DNA from: JACCZX01 sp963829995
GTDB taxonomy: Bacteria > Pseudomonadota > Gammaproteobacteria > Burkholderiales > Burkholderiaceae_F
Direction of reading: 5' to 3'
Assembly (NCBI GenBank): GCA_963829995.1
Contig: CAWHKW010000032.1
Location: 40,377-104,376 of the forward strand
Length of the DNA: 64,000 bases
Of the stretch, positions 48,267 through 55,592 are shown piece after piece; the first letter of the stretch is position 1; the number at the start of each line of letters is the position of its first letter. Made by a program: the position numbers and the translations under genes. The notes under the pieces are model-generated. The model was not told the DNA's origin, made no database searches, and saw nothing but the letters and a program-made list of their open reading frames with translations.

Positions 48267-48842
48267 CTATGGAGTCAGGGAGAGACGGGCGAGGTTTTGC
48301 GACCAGGCACGATGTGTGGCCGGCACAGCCAGCGAAGAAGCCAGGGAGTCGGCAAGTTGCGCCGGAGTTCTATATGTCGTGTCAAACACATGGTCCGCCA
48401 CTAGATGCAGCCCGGATGTCTTGAAGCCATGCTCCGCTTCCTCAACAGTACGGTCGCCGCGGGCGCCTGTTCTTCTTCTGGTCTCTTCCCAGGTGCAAGT
48501 GAGCCGAACCAAGACCGGGTCATACGTTTGAAAGGCCAAGAGTAGCTCTCGCGCGCGGCGCTCAGTCATCACCACACAGTCAAAGATAACCCGATACCCC
48601 GACGCCAGGAGCGAGCAGACACATGCATAGGCGCTACGTGAGACGGCACTGGTGTCGATGGATGTCCAGTCGTTCTGTAGGTTCGCCTTATCCAAGATTG
48701 ACTGCGGCAGGCAGTACAGAACCGTATCCGTCGAGAAGTGAAGCCACTGCTGAGGTAAGAGGCGCTCTTGAAGGGCACATGCGAGCGATGACTTTCCGGT
48801 TCCTGAACCGCCTTCAAGCACAACGAGTCGAAGGTCTTGCAT
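48267..48842 (-). CDS. P-loop phosphotransferase, chloramphenicol phosphotransferase-like (cassette gene)
   Basis: A 191-residue P-loop kinase with Walker A VLEGGSGTGKSSLA. The pattern resembles the CPT family (chloramphenicol 3-O-phosphotransferase): P-loop then PQQWLHFSTDTVLYCLP, a central IFDCV segment, LVRLTCTWEETRRRTGARGD, and DHVFDTTYRTP. The ARGDR-like lid and the late DTT are typical of CPT-like proteins. If it phosphorylates chloramphenicol, it is a second antibiotic-modifying cassette, but kinases of this fold have many substrates. ATG 48842 follows the attC end by 3 bases and has no clear Shine-Dalgarno sequence. Confidence 0.65.
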   Translation of the reverse strand: MQDLRLVVLEGGSGTGKSSLACALQERLLPQQWLHFSTDTVLYCLPQSILDKANLQNDWTSIDTSAVSRSAYACVCSLLASGYRVIFDCVVMTERRARELLLAFQTYDPVLVRLTCTWEETRRRTGARGDRTVEEAEHGFKTSGLHLVADHVFDTTYRTPAQLADSLASSLAVPATHRAWSQNLARLSLTP

Positions 48843-48845
48843 GAG

Positions 48846-48919
48846 GCCTAACGTTTGACATGAGGGCGGCCGCAAATGACCGAAGCCCGCTTGTGGACGT
48901 CCCGGTGGAAGGGTTAGGC
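48846..48919 (-). repeat. attC (type with GACATGAG core)
   Basis: Complete boxes GCCTAAC (48846-48852) and GTTAGGC (48913-48919), 74 bases in all. Internal sequence begins GTTTGACATGAGGGCGGC, a core shared with the sites at 50374 and 58569. Confidence 0.85.
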
Positions 48920-49288
48920 CTCGGGTTCGTGGCAAACCACTTCGATGTTGTGCCCGTCCGGACCAATGACGAAAGCTGCATAGTAGTTCGCGTGGTAGTG
49001 CGGGCGCAGACCAGGCGCACCATTGTCTTTGCCACCCGCCTCCAGAGCCGCGCGATGGAAAGCATCGACTTGCTGGCGATTCTCGGCCGTGAACGCCAAG
49101 TGAAGATGCGCCGGTCTCTCCTCGGTTTGGTACAGACACAATGAAGCCTTACCCTTTGGGCTAAGTTCGACACCGTACGTCGGCGGTCCCTCCGAGACAA
49201 CAGCTACGCCGAGCGGTTCGAGTGCCTTGAGGAAGAACGCTTTGCTCGCTGCATAGTCGCTTACTCCGAATTTGACGTGGTCAAACAT
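48914..49288 (-). CDS. VOC family (glyoxalase-like) protein (cassette gene)
   Basis: A 124-residue VOC protein starting MFDHVKFGVSDYAASKAFF, with HLHLAFTAENRQQVDAFHRA in the middle and the metal-site ending FVIGPDGHNIEVVCHEPE. Distinct in sequence from the one at 47820. Its TAA stop is in the R'' box of the attC. Function unknown. Confidence 0.85.
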   Translation of the reverse strand: MFDHVKFGVSDYAASKAFFLKALEPLGVAVVSEGPPTYGVELSPKGKASLCLYQTEERPAHLHLAFTAENRQQVDAFHRAALEAGGKDNGAPGLRPHYHANYYAAFVIGPDGHNIEVVCHEPEA

Positions 49289-49304
49289 GAGTTTTCCTGA
49301 AGCG

Positions 49305-49376
49305 GGCTAACGTCTCGGTTCAGCCGCGTGCGGAGGCCACGGGCCGTAGCAGGTCGGCGGCAGCGAAGGGTTAGAC
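49305..49376 (-). repeat. attC
   Basis: Boxes GGCTAAC (49305-49311) and GTTAGAC (49370-49376). The 72-base site contains GAGGCCACGGGCCGTAGC as part of its stem. Both core boxes are near consensus. Confidence 0.8.
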
Positions 49377-49392
49377 CTCGCAGGCAATCAAG

Positions 49393-49671
49393 CTAGCCCT
49401 TCGACCGCGCCAAAAGAATGACAGCGACCGCTGCAAAGCACACCAGGCCGACGACATAGACGTAGCTTCCATATGTGACGAAACCAAACCTGCGCAGAGT
49501 AAGACTGACATAGGTGCTGGAGCAGTGTGGGCAGCGAACAGTGAACTTGCGAGCCCGCTTGGTACTTGGCCACTCCCAACTGAGTAACGATTTCGGCACA
49601 TCCAGCAACGATGCTCGGACGACGTGGAGCTGAGGATTGAGCTCCTTGTGACAGTGCAGACATTGCTCCAT
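49393..49671 (-). CDS. Zinc-ribbon membrane protein (cassette gene)
   Basis: A 92-residue protein with MEQCLHCHKEL and later VRCPHCSSTYV, a two-CxxC zinc ribbon, followed by a transmembrane segment at about residues 68-88. Start ATG 49671 is used, which begins the first CxxC motif. Not recognised further. Confidence 0.65.
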   Translation of the reverse strand: MEQCLHCHKELNPQLHVVRASLLDVPKSLLSWEWPSTKRARKFTVRCPHCSSTYVSLTLRRFGFVTYGSYVYVVGLVCFAAVAVILLARSKG

Positions 49672-49676
49672 TGCGG

Positions 49677-49683
49677 GTCTAAC
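49677..49683 (-). repeat. attC half-site
   Basis: A lone GTCTAAC core box with no partner box within 200 bases to the right. It sits at the 3' end of the truncated VOC gene, as if the 5' half of the attC and the end of that gene were deleted together. Confidence 0.45.
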
Positions 49684-49852
49684 GAATTTCGTTTTCCTGG
49701 AGCGATTGCTTCTGTCGTTCAAATGTCATCGCGTGAAGATACCAGCCAATACGGCGCTTAATAGCAAAGCTCGGAGTACGGCTCGTATACCAGCGTTCGG
49801 CACCAGCAAGGTCTGCGGTGAGCAAAGTGGTGTAGATCTTCTGCAGGTTCAT
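49679..49852 (-). pseudogene. Truncated VOC-like gene remnant
   Basis: A 57-codon frame starting MNLQKIYTTLLTADLAGAERW, the usual N-terminus of glyoxalase-like proteins, with a GGAGGAG ribosome site. After about 25 residues homology is lost, and the frame runs into the attC half-site and stops there. The gene is therefore likely the stump left by a deletion. It is in the same cassette as the NTF2-like gene upstream. Confidence 0.5.
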
Positions 49853-49893
49853 TTGTTCTCCTCCGAGCCGCTGAAGCACGATTGGCTCAAGGC

Positions 49894-50295
49894 TTACTTG
49901 TTGCTGGACTCGTGCGCGAAGACGATGCGCCAGCCGTCCTGGAACCTGCGCCACAGCGCCGAGTAAGCAAGCATCTTCTCAACCACGCTCCCGTCATCGG
50001 CTTCTTTCCGGGCGGCGATCAGGAACGTGGTCAAGCCGGCGTCGTCTCCCAGGACTTCGAAGATCGGGCCGTCGACGTAAGTGTAGGTGCCCTTAACCTT
50101 GCCGTCGTTCCACCACTGGCGCTGCAACTCTCGAAGTTCGTCCCAACCACGAACAATCTCACCGTTGAAGACAAAGGTCAGTGACGCCACTTTGGCGTAC
50201 GCGGCCATATGACGATCAGTGTCGTGCGCATTCGCCGATGCCTGCAACTCGGCGAGCAGTGGCGTAACGGCGGACTTGAATGCTTCGATCGGCAT
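49894..50295 (-). CDS. SnoaL/NTF2-like protein (cassette gene)
   Basis: A 133-residue protein of the NTF2-fold superfamily: helix MPIEAFKSAVTPLLAELQAS, then FVFNGEIVRGWDELRELQRQW and C-terminal strands ending WRIVFAHESS. ATG 50295 has a strong GAGGAG site. Related members detoxify or bind small molecules; no assignment. It differs from the chromosomal SnoaL-like gene at 21686. Confidence 0.75.
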   Translation of the reverse strand: MPIEAFKSAVTPLLAELQASANAHDTDRHMAAYAKVASLTFVFNGEIVRGWDELRELQRQWWNDGKVKGTYTYVDGPIFEVLGDDAGLTTFLIAARKEADDGSVVEKMLAYSALWRRFQDGWRIVFAHESSNK

Positions 50296-50373
50296 GGTGG
50301 ACTCCTCAAGATGCGTGGGAGTAAACGTCTGGCGGGCTGCCATCTAGCGTGCACAGAGCATCGTGTCTGTGCC

Positions 50374-50452
50374 GCCTAACGATCGACATGAGCGGCCGGC
50401 GAAGGGCACGAGGCAGCCTTTTGGAACGTCCGCTCGATGGAGGGGGTTAAGC
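50374..50452 (-). repeat. attC (type with GACATGAG core)
   Basis: Boxes GCCTAAC (50374-50380) and GTTAAGC (50446-50452), 79 bases. The stem includes TTGGAACGTCCGCTCGATGG, shared with the site at 58569. Confidence 0.8.
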
Positions 50453-50827
50453 CACACACGCAACCGCGGTGAACATCACGAGCGCGCCCGGATAGAGCTT
50501 GACCGGCTGGCATACGGCACGAGCCGGCGGCTCAACAGGAAAGTACTCTTTGAAGATTTCGTTGAATTGCTCAATCGCGCCCATGTCAAGCAAGTACAGC
50601 TGCACGAACATGACGTCTTGATAGCCGCCTCCCGCCTCGCGCAGTAATACCCCGAGGTTTTGCAGTGCCTGGTGCGATTGCTCGGCAAAGGACGAAAGCA
50701 TTTCTCCGCTCTCGGGTGACCTTCCGATCATGCCCGCGGTGTAGAGCATCCCGTTTGCAGCCACCGTCGCCTGCGAGACCGGGTTGTACATGGCTGCAGA
50801 CGCTTCGGTCTTGATGACGCGCTTCAT
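50447..50827 (-). CDS. RidA family protein (cassette gene)
   Basis: A 126-residue Rid (YjgF/UK114) protein. Rid proteins hydrolyse reactive enamine/imine intermediates. It has the typical NGMLYTAGMIGRSPESG, HQALQNLGVLLREAGG and a final PGALVMFTAVACV. Many bear a catalytic arginine after the QPV motif; here CQPVKL replaces the usual R, so it may belong to a non-canonical Rid subgroup. Its TAA is in the attC right box. Confidence 0.85.
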   Translation of the reverse strand: MKRVIKTEASAAMYNPVSQATVAANGMLYTAGMIGRSPESGEMLSSFAEQSHQALQNLGVLLREAGGGYQDVMFVQLYLLDMGAIEQFNEIFKEYFPVEPPARAVCQPVKLYPGALVMFTAVACVA

Positions 50828-50953
50828 GGGGTTCTCGGCAGCGTGGACAACGAAGTCTCGTGGGACCTAAAGTACGAAGGTGTTTGCATTCCACGCCACT
50901 CAGGCAGAGGCTCGAAGATTAACTGGTGCGGTGCTTGCATTTGAGCCCCAGCC

Positions 50954-51511
50954 TTAGTCAGCCTCAGCACCAGTGACGCTTCGAATGTCGGCCACCAATT
51001 CGGGGAAGGTGTCCTGATCGAACTCGTGCCCCCGACCATCGAGCCGACGGAATACGGCGTGAGGCAGCGACTTCTGGTATTTCTGGAAGTGCGTGAGCCC
51101 AACGATTGGGTCATCCGCGCTTTGGTAAAAGAACAGTGGGGATATGGATTGGAGTCGGCGAAGATGCTCCGCAGTGAGCGCGAAATCCGGGGTGTCTTCT
51201 CCCCAGAAGGGCGTGGCGACCAAGAAGAGGCCACGAAAGGCAGGCTGAGGTTCGGCTTGGGCGACGAACCTAAGGAGGGTTGAAGCGCCGAAAGAGTGGC
51301 CGACCAGCATCGGGTGATCTGCCTCGAGTACGAGCTGAGCAATGCGCTCGCGCCACGCGCGGTCATTTGGATGCTCCGGATCGGGCATCCTTGGGGCTCG
51401 CACCCTATAGGCCGACCCGAGAGCGTCTCCGAGCAGAGGCTCCCAGTAGACTTTGCGCCCCCGGCGTCGGGGTTCACCGGCACCGTGGATAACCAGTACG
51501 ACTTGCGACAT
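50954..51511 (-). CDS. Alpha/beta hydrolase (cassette gene)
   Basis: A 185-residue hydrolase with oxyanion-region MSQVVLVIHGAGEP, the nucleophile elbow GHSFGAS at about residue 84, and the histidine in DGRGHEFD. Catalytic Ser, Asp and His candidates are therefore present. ATG 51511 is chosen because homology begins there. It resembles small RBBP9/YdeN-like serine hydrolases. No attC is recognisable between it and the RidA gene; about 125 bases of unassigned sequence lie there. Confidence 0.78.
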   Translation of the reverse strand: MSQVVLVIHGAGEPRRRGRKVYWEPLLGDALGSAYRVRAPRMPDPEHPNDRAWRERIAQLVLEADHPMLVGHSFGASTLLRFVAQAEPQPAFRGLFLVATPFWGEDTPDFALTAEHLRRLQSISPLFFYQSADDPIVGLTHFQKYQKSLPHAVFRRLDGRGHEFDQDTFPELVADIRSVTGAEAD

Positions 51512-51561
51512 TGGCGAAAGTTGGCCCGATCGGTACGCAAAGAGCAAGTCAACCGAGACGC

Positions 51562-51621
51562 GTCTAACGTTTGAATTAAGCCGAGCCGCGAAGCGGCTTC
51601 GGCTTGAATGAATTGTTAGGG
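51562..51621 (-). repeat. attC
   Basis: Boxes GTCTAAC (51562-51568) and GTTAGGG (51615-51621), 60 bases, with an 11-base perfect stem around AAGCCGAGCCGCGAAGCGGC. Confidence 0.85.
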
Positions 51622-51622
51622 C

Positions 51623-52033
51623 TCACGGCCTCTGGAACACCGCGTGCCCTGAAAATTGGGGAAGGCCATCGCTTATGGGAGCCCATGGCGCCTGCTCTGC
51701 GACATGCTTGTGCCCCATTGGCTGTTTGTCAAATGGTGTGTCAAGAGTTCCGAGACGGATGCCGAGGTAGTCAGGCTTTTCCGCGCGGTATGCATAGATT
51801 GGGGAGCCGCAGTTTGTACAGAAGGCTCTGAACATACCGGGAGATGACTCAAACTCTCGCAGAACGTCAGCACCACCTACCAGTCTGAAATGAGCGCGCT
51901 CAATCGGTGCGTTTGCAGCATGTGAGGAGCCGCTTGCTTTGCGGCAGCTCACACAATGACAAAATCCAAAGTGCCCCGGATCAGCGGCGAGTTCGTACTG
52001 AATCCGTTGGCAGAGGCAACTGCCCTTATGCAC
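51623..52033 (-). CDS. GFA family protein (cassette gene)
   Basis: A 136-residue GFA/CENP-V fold zinc protein. The cysteines are in GSCLCQRIQY, GFCHCVSCRKASG and FCTNCGSPI. The GTG at 52033 has a GGAG ribosome site eight bases upstream; a longer frame upstream translates the attC. It is a different gene from the GFA protein at 45223. Function unknown. Confidence 0.85.
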   Translation of the reverse strand: MHKGSCLCQRIQYELAADPGHFGFCHCVSCRKASGSSHAANAPIERAHFRLVGGADVLREFESSPGMFRAFCTNCGSPIYAYRAEKPDYLGIRLGTLDTPFDKQPMGHKHVAEQAPWAPISDGLPQFSGHAVFQRP

Positions 52034-52077
52034 AGCATCGTCTCCTTTACAAGATGGCCACGAACTGTCCGCAGTGA

Positions 52078-52137
52078 GCCCTACGTCCGAGTTGAGCCGC
52101 GCTCGCAGAGCGTCGGCACTCCAACGAAATGTTAGGC
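52078..52137 (-). repeat. attC (60-bp family)
   Basis: Boxes GCCCTAC (52078-52084, mutated) and GTTAGGC (52131-52137). The interior GAGTTGAGCCGCGCTCGCAG is the standard sequence of the array's main attC family. Confidence 0.85.
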
Positions 52138-52380
52138 AGCATTTGCACACCCCTGTGGTTTGAATACGCGCTCCGTTGAAGCCGGAGACTTGGCGAGCTT
52201 CTCGGCGGGCCTTCGCGGGCGGGTGACCAACTCACCCACGCAATTCGGACACACGCCCTTGAGCACGGAGGTCGCGCAAGCACGGCAGAAGGTGCATTCA
52301 AATGAGCAGATGAGCGCGTCTCGCGACTCCGGCGGCAGATCTCGGTTGCAGCATTCGCAATTGGGACGAAGCTGAAGCAT
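52132..52380 (-). CDS. DUF1272 domain protein (cassette gene)
   Basis: An 82-residue cysteine-rich protein. It has the arrangement CECCNRDLPPES, CSFECTFCRAC and GVCPNCVGELV typical of DUF1272, a predicted zinc-binding domain. The TAA stop is in the R'' box. A GGAG site precedes the ATG. Confidence 0.88.
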   Translation of the reverse strand: MLQLRPNCECCNRDLPPESRDALICSFECTFCRACATSVLKGVCPNCVGELVTRPRRPAEKLAKSPASTERVFKPQGCANAA

Positions 52381-52579
52381 GTGAGGTTCTCCTATGTCAG
52401 GGCCCGATTGATTAGGGGTAGCCAGAACAACGGGTATGTGCTGATGGCCCGGAGATGTGCGAAGGCCGCCCGTAAGCCGCGGAGACTGAGCCTGTTGATT
52501 GAAAGAGAACCCTCAGAGAGCTCCGCCGCGAACAGACTCAACGGTGAGCAGCGGCTACGTCTGTGAAAAGGCAGAGCGA

Positions 52580-52930
52580 TCAGCTCGGCATAGGGACCAC
52601 CGTGAGAACAACTTGGCATCCTTTGTGGCCACGCTGCTGCGCAATGTGTTGCGGCAGCATCACCGGGCCGCCATACACGAACGACGTTCTCTCCTTTGTC
52701 AGTGCGCCTTGCCGCCTCCGAGCACAGTACTTCAGAGAACTCAATTGCCTACCAGGTCGCGTTGCTCGTTTGCGAACACACAGTCTGGCGGAGCATGAGC
52801 GAGTACACGTACGCAGATACTCGGTATCCTGATGGCGTTGAGCGGCCAGTGAAGCGAGAAACGATTCGGCGACGCCGAGCTCTGCAACTTGGCGGTCGCT
52901 CCACTCGAAGAATGGCGCGAAGTCTCGCAT
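52580..52930 (-). CDS. Hypothetical protein (cassette gene), doubtful
   Basis: A 116-codon frame whose ATG lies immediately after an attC end, as cassette genes do. Only the first 40 residues (MRDFAPFFEWSDRQVAELGV) look like protein; the rest is basic and cysteine-rich, suggesting a frameshifted gene. Bases 52381-52579 hold nothing recognisable. Confidence 0.35.
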   Translation of the reverse strand: MRDFAPFFEWSDRQVAELGVAESFLASLAAQRHQDTEYLRTCTRSCSARLCVRKRATRPGRQLSSLKYCARRRQGALTKERTSFVYGGPVMLPQHIAQQRGHKGCQVVLTVVPMPS

Positions 52931-52933
52931 GCT

Positions 52934-52975
52934 GCCTAACGTGCGCGATGAGCGGCAACGATCAACAGGTTAGGC
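52934..52975 (-). repeat. attC, shortened
   Basis: Boxes GCCTAAC (52934-52940) and GTTAGGC (52969-52975) are both intact, but only 28 bases lie between, with GATGAGCGGC from the second attC subfamily. The stem is reduced. Confidence 0.65.
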
Positions 52976-53007
52976 CGCGGCTGATGCTGCACTTGAACCG
53001 CCTCGGG

Positions 53008-53976
53008 CTATTGAACTACTTGGCTGGCACTGCTGAGGATCGACGGGGGCACCGTAATGCCCAGGTCGCGCGCCGCTTTGAGATTGACGATCAACTCATG
53101 CCGGGAGACTCGCTCAACAGGAAGCTCGGCTGGTTTAGCCCCTTTGAGTATCTTGCTCACATACATCGCTGAGTGCCTCGTCGCTTCGACAAAGCTTGTA
53201 CCAAAGCACAGCAACCCTTCCGCATCCGCGTGGTCTCGCGGCGACAGCGTCGGCAGTCGATGCTTGACCGCGAGTTCGGCAATGCGCTTGCGATGCGGCG
53301 TTGTCACCGGGGTCGAGAGCACAAGGATCGCGCTCACGCGTTCCTTCACCGCAGTCTCGAAGGCTGCATCGAAATCTGGATTGGGTGACCGCTCCACTTT
53401 GAGGCTCAGTGTTTCGAGACCAGCCGTCTGCGCGGCCTGCTCGACGGACTGAAACAGGCTGGGCGCAGCCCCGGCATCACCGAGTAGGGCAACCCGTGTT
53501 AGGTTGGGCAGGAGCGACCTGAGCAGTTGGAGTTGCTTGGTCGCAAGCTGTGGATCGAAGGTCGTAGACCCGGTGACGTTTCCTCCGGGCATGACCAGAC
53601 TTGGAACGATCCCCGTTGCAACGGGGTCGACGACGACTTCGAACACGACGGGCACATCCTGGGTGACGCTCTTGGCCGCACGCGCTGCGGTCGCACCTAC
53701 TGCCACCAGAACGGCGGGTTTGCGAGCCAACAAGCTCGCTGCGGCTTCCGTCATCAAGTCCAGCCGATCGCCGGCGGGCCAACTTGACTCAATGATGACG
53801 TCGCGTCCATCTTGATAACCGATTGCGGTCAGCGCTTTGCGGAACACCTCCAAGAGAGGAGTCGTGGGTCCGAGAAAGGCGATCCTCGCTGGCGAAGCGG
53901 GCTGCTGTGCCCTCGCCAACTCAACCGACCCCAGGAGAGCACACGTGACCATGACCAGCATTGAACGTCGCAACAC
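53008..53976 (-). CDS. ABC transporter substrate-binding protein (cassette gene)
   Basis: A 322-residue periplasmic protein with a signal peptide ending SVELARAQQ. It belongs to the ABC substrate-binding (PF04392-type) family: IAFLGPTTPLLEVFRKAL at the start, PVVFEVVVDPVATGIV and PGGNVTGSTTFDPQLATKQL in the body. No permease or ATPase genes are present. It is long for a cassette gene and sits 25 bases downstream of a small membrane protein gene in the same cassette. Confidence 0.85.
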   Translation of the reverse strand: MLRRSMLVMVTCALLGSVELARAQQPASPARIAFLGPTTPLLEVFRKALTAIGYQDGRDVIIESSWPAGDRLDLMTEAAASLLARKPAVLVAVGATAARAAKSVTQDVPVVFEVVVDPVATGIVPSLVMPGGNVTGSTTFDPQLATKQLQLLRSLLPNLTRVALLGDAGAAPSLFQSVEQAAQTAGLETLSLKVERSPNPDFDAAFETAVKERVSAILVLSTPVTTPHRKRIAELAVKHRLPTLSPRDHADAEGLLCFGTSFVEATRHSAMYVSKILKGAKPAELPVERVSRHELIVNLKAARDLGITVPPSILSSASQVVQ

Positions 53977-54001
53977 GGAGAACTCCTCAGGTGGATGAAA
54001 A

Positions 54002-54211
54002 CTATTCTTGACCCAGCGATGGAAAGAAAAGCGTCAGAGTGATATCAACCGGCATCCATACGGGCGTGAAAAAAAGGACAACGATGAGAACGAAGACTGC
54101 GGCCTTCGCCCTTTCGGGCAGGGAGAATCGCTTGAGCACGCCATATGTTGCGAGTGTGCCGAGGACCAAAGTAATTGCGGCGAGCAGGACGGCGAACAAT
54201 ATGGACAGCAT
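54002..54211 (-). CDS. Small membrane protein (cassette gene)
   Basis: A 69-residue protein with two hydrophobic helices (about 2-24 and 37-59): MLSILFAVLLAAITLVLGTL and AAVFVLIVVLFFTPVWMPVD. First gene after the attC at 54216; the ABC substrate-binding gene follows in the same cassette. Not recognised. Confidence 0.6.
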   Translation of the reverse strand: MLSILFAVLLAAITLVLGTLATYGVLKRFSLPERAKAAVFVLIVVLFFTPVWMPVDITLTLFFPSLGQE

Positions 54212-54215
54212 TAAG

Positions 54216-54248
54216 GCCTAACGTCGGCGCTTGAGCAACTGGTTAGCC
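54216..54248 (-). repeat. attC, truncated
   Basis: Boxes GCCTAAC (54216-54222) and GTTAGCC (54242-54248) remain, with only 19 bases between them (GTCGGCGCTTGAGCAACTG). The central palindrome is gone. Confidence 0.6.
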
Positions 54249-54251
54249 GCG

Positions 54252-54620
54252 CTACTCAACAAGCACCCCTCCAAACGCTTGTCGACCGGTTGCCGCAGGG
54301 GCGTACTGGACGTGCACTCGCTCAGGTGGGCGACCGACGCATGCGGCTACCGTTGCTGTGAGCGCCGCGACCTCGGCTGCCAGGGCTGGACCAACAGGCG
54401 GTCGAGCATGCAGCACGGTGACAAACACAGGAAGTTCTGCCGAAGAAAGAGCGGCCTCGTTTTCGGCGTAGAACTGAGCGGCGAGCATTCGGAGGCGCAT
54501 CCACGTGCGCCCAGGCGGCGTACCAAGCGCGCGGCCCACCGCTGCTGCAAGTTCGCTCGCCGATGCACAGGCCAGTTCGGCTTGGGAGTCGCACACAAAC
54601 TCGACGTCGACGATTGGCAT
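54252..54620 (-). CDS. Tautomerase (4-OT/MIF-like) family protein (cassette gene)
   Basis: A 122-residue protein beginning MPIVDVEFV, so the mature N terminus would be the catalytic proline of tautomerase-superfamily enzymes. The rest forms one or two beta-alpha-beta units, with FVTVLHARPP near the middle. Substrate unknown; the family also includes dehalogenases and decarboxylases. Confidence 0.7.
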   Translation of the reverse strand: MPIVDVEFVCDSQAELACASASELAAAVGRALGTPPGRTWMRLRMLAAQFYAENEAALSSAELPVFVTVLHARPPVGPALAAEVAALTATVAACVGRPPERVHVQYAPAATGRQAFGGVLVE

Positions 54621-54625
54621 GGAGC

Positions 54626-54685
54626 GGCTAACGTCTGAGTTGAGCCGCGCTCGCAGAGCGTCGGCTCTCTAACGATGAGTTAGAA
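54626..54685 (-). repeat. attC (60-bp family)
   Basis: Boxes GGCTAAC (54626-54632) and GTTAGAA (54679-54685) with interior GTCTGAGTTGAGCCGCGCTC. From here rightward most sites are of this family. Confidence 0.92.
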
Positions 54686-54695
54686 CGCAATTGGC

Positions 54696-55043
54696 CTATC
54701 CCCACCGTATGACGCATGAAACGCTGATGTGCGGCTTGAGCTGCACTATGAAGTACTCAATTCCCTCCTGATGGAACTTCAGCAGAAGGCTCTCACTTCC
54801 TGGTTTTGAGTCGATGATCCATTTGACGACACCTTGCAGTGCAAGGTCAGCGCGGGGAACGCCTCTTTCCCACCACTGGAACGAAAACTCTCCCTCATCG
54901 GGCGCGACCTTCGCTCTTATACGACTTTCGCCCCTCACTGAATCAAACTGTGCACCGACAAACCACCCGATATCCGGAATGAGGATGGTCGGCTCCGCTT
55001 CGAAGAAGATGGTGTAGTCCAACAGTTCCGGACGATCGCTCAT
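54696..55043 (-). CDS. Hypothetical protein (cassette gene)
   Basis: A 115-residue soluble protein, mostly beta-rich: MSDRPELLDYTIFFEAEPTI, FSFQWWERGVPRADLALQGV and a final PHISVSCVIRWG. Not recognised. ATG 55043 lies four bases from an attC, the usual cassette start position. Confidence 0.7.
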   Translation of the reverse strand: MSDRPELLDYTIFFEAEPTILIPDIGWFVGAQFDSVRGESRIRAKVAPDEGEFSFQWWERGVPRADLALQGVVKWIIDSKPGSESLLLKFHQEGIEYFIVQLKPHISVSCVIRWG

Positions 55044-55047
55044 TGCG

Positions 55048-55107
55048 TTCTAACGTCTGAGTTGAGCCGCGCCTGTAAGGCGTCGGCTATCCAACGCATT
55101 GTTGGGC
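55048..55107 (-). repeat. attC (60-bp family)
   Basis: Boxes TTCTAAC (55048-55054) and GTTGGGC (55101-55107), with GAGTTGAGCCGCGCCTGTAA inside. The right box has an A-to-G change. Confidence 0.9.
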
Positions 55108-55113
55108 GTCATT

Positions 55114-55398
55114 TCACCAGCACTTCGGCCACTGCTCGCACTGCCAGGTAGTACTGCCAGGCGAGCGCAGCCACTGCGCCCTTACAAAGGATAACGCGAC
55201 AGCCGCCAGCAGAATGACGACGCGGTTCGGGTTGGTAACGACTTTCAATCTCACCGGACTTAGTACGCCCGTTGGTGGCCACACGCGCGACGCGATGGTT
55301 CTGTATGCGAGCCACGCGACAAAACCGGACCACACAGCAAAGGCAGCTGTGAAAAAGAGAGCAGCCAGCAGCGCCTCAGACGCGGCAAAGCGGATCAC
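55114..55398 (-). CDS. Membrane protein (cassette gene)
   Basis: A 94-residue protein with two hydrophobic segments (about 8-30 and 58-72), starting MIRFAASEALLAALFFTAAF. Its GTG start overlaps the stop of the 44-residue gene just upstream (GTGA), so the two are translated together. Not recognised. Confidence 0.6.
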   Translation of the reverse strand: MIRFAASEALLAALFFTAAFAVWSGFVAWLAYRTIASRVWPPTGVLSPVRLKVVTNPNRVVILLAAVALSFVRAQWLRSPGSTTWQCEQWPKCW

Positions 55399-55529
55399 TT
55401 CGGGCGAAGTAAAGGCAGGCTTCGAGAACCGGCGTACAGTTTCAGCAGGAAGCCTCCGATGATCAGCAGTAAAGCAACCGCAAGAACTGCGTTCCGAAGT
55501 GGCGGATGAGGCTCAACGTAGGTTGTCAC
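55395..55529 (-). CDS. Small single-helix membrane protein (cassette gene)
   Basis: A 44-codon frame starting with GTG (MTTYVEPHPPLRNAVLAVAL) with one transmembrane helix at about residues 14-30 and a basic C-terminal tail. The start is four bases from the attC, where cassette genes begin, and the stop overlaps the next gene's GTG. This tight arrangement supports it as real. Confidence 0.55.
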   Translation of the reverse strand: MTTYVEPHPPLRNAVLAVALLLIIGGFLLKLYAGSRSLPLLRPK

Positions 55530-55532
55530 GAC

Positions 55533-55592
55533 GCCCAACGTCTGAGTTGAGCCGCGCTCGTAGAGCGTCGGCTCTCCAACGACGAGTTAGGT
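55533..55592 (-). repeat. attC (60-bp family)
   Basis: Boxes GCCCAAC (55533-55539) and GTTAGGT (55586-55592), interior GTCTGAGTTGAGCCGCGCTC. Confidence 0.93.

Noticed and set aside
53057..53452. Plus-strand frame of 131 codons in the array
   Set aside because: Antisense to the ABC substrate-binding protein, whose signal peptide and domain are clear.
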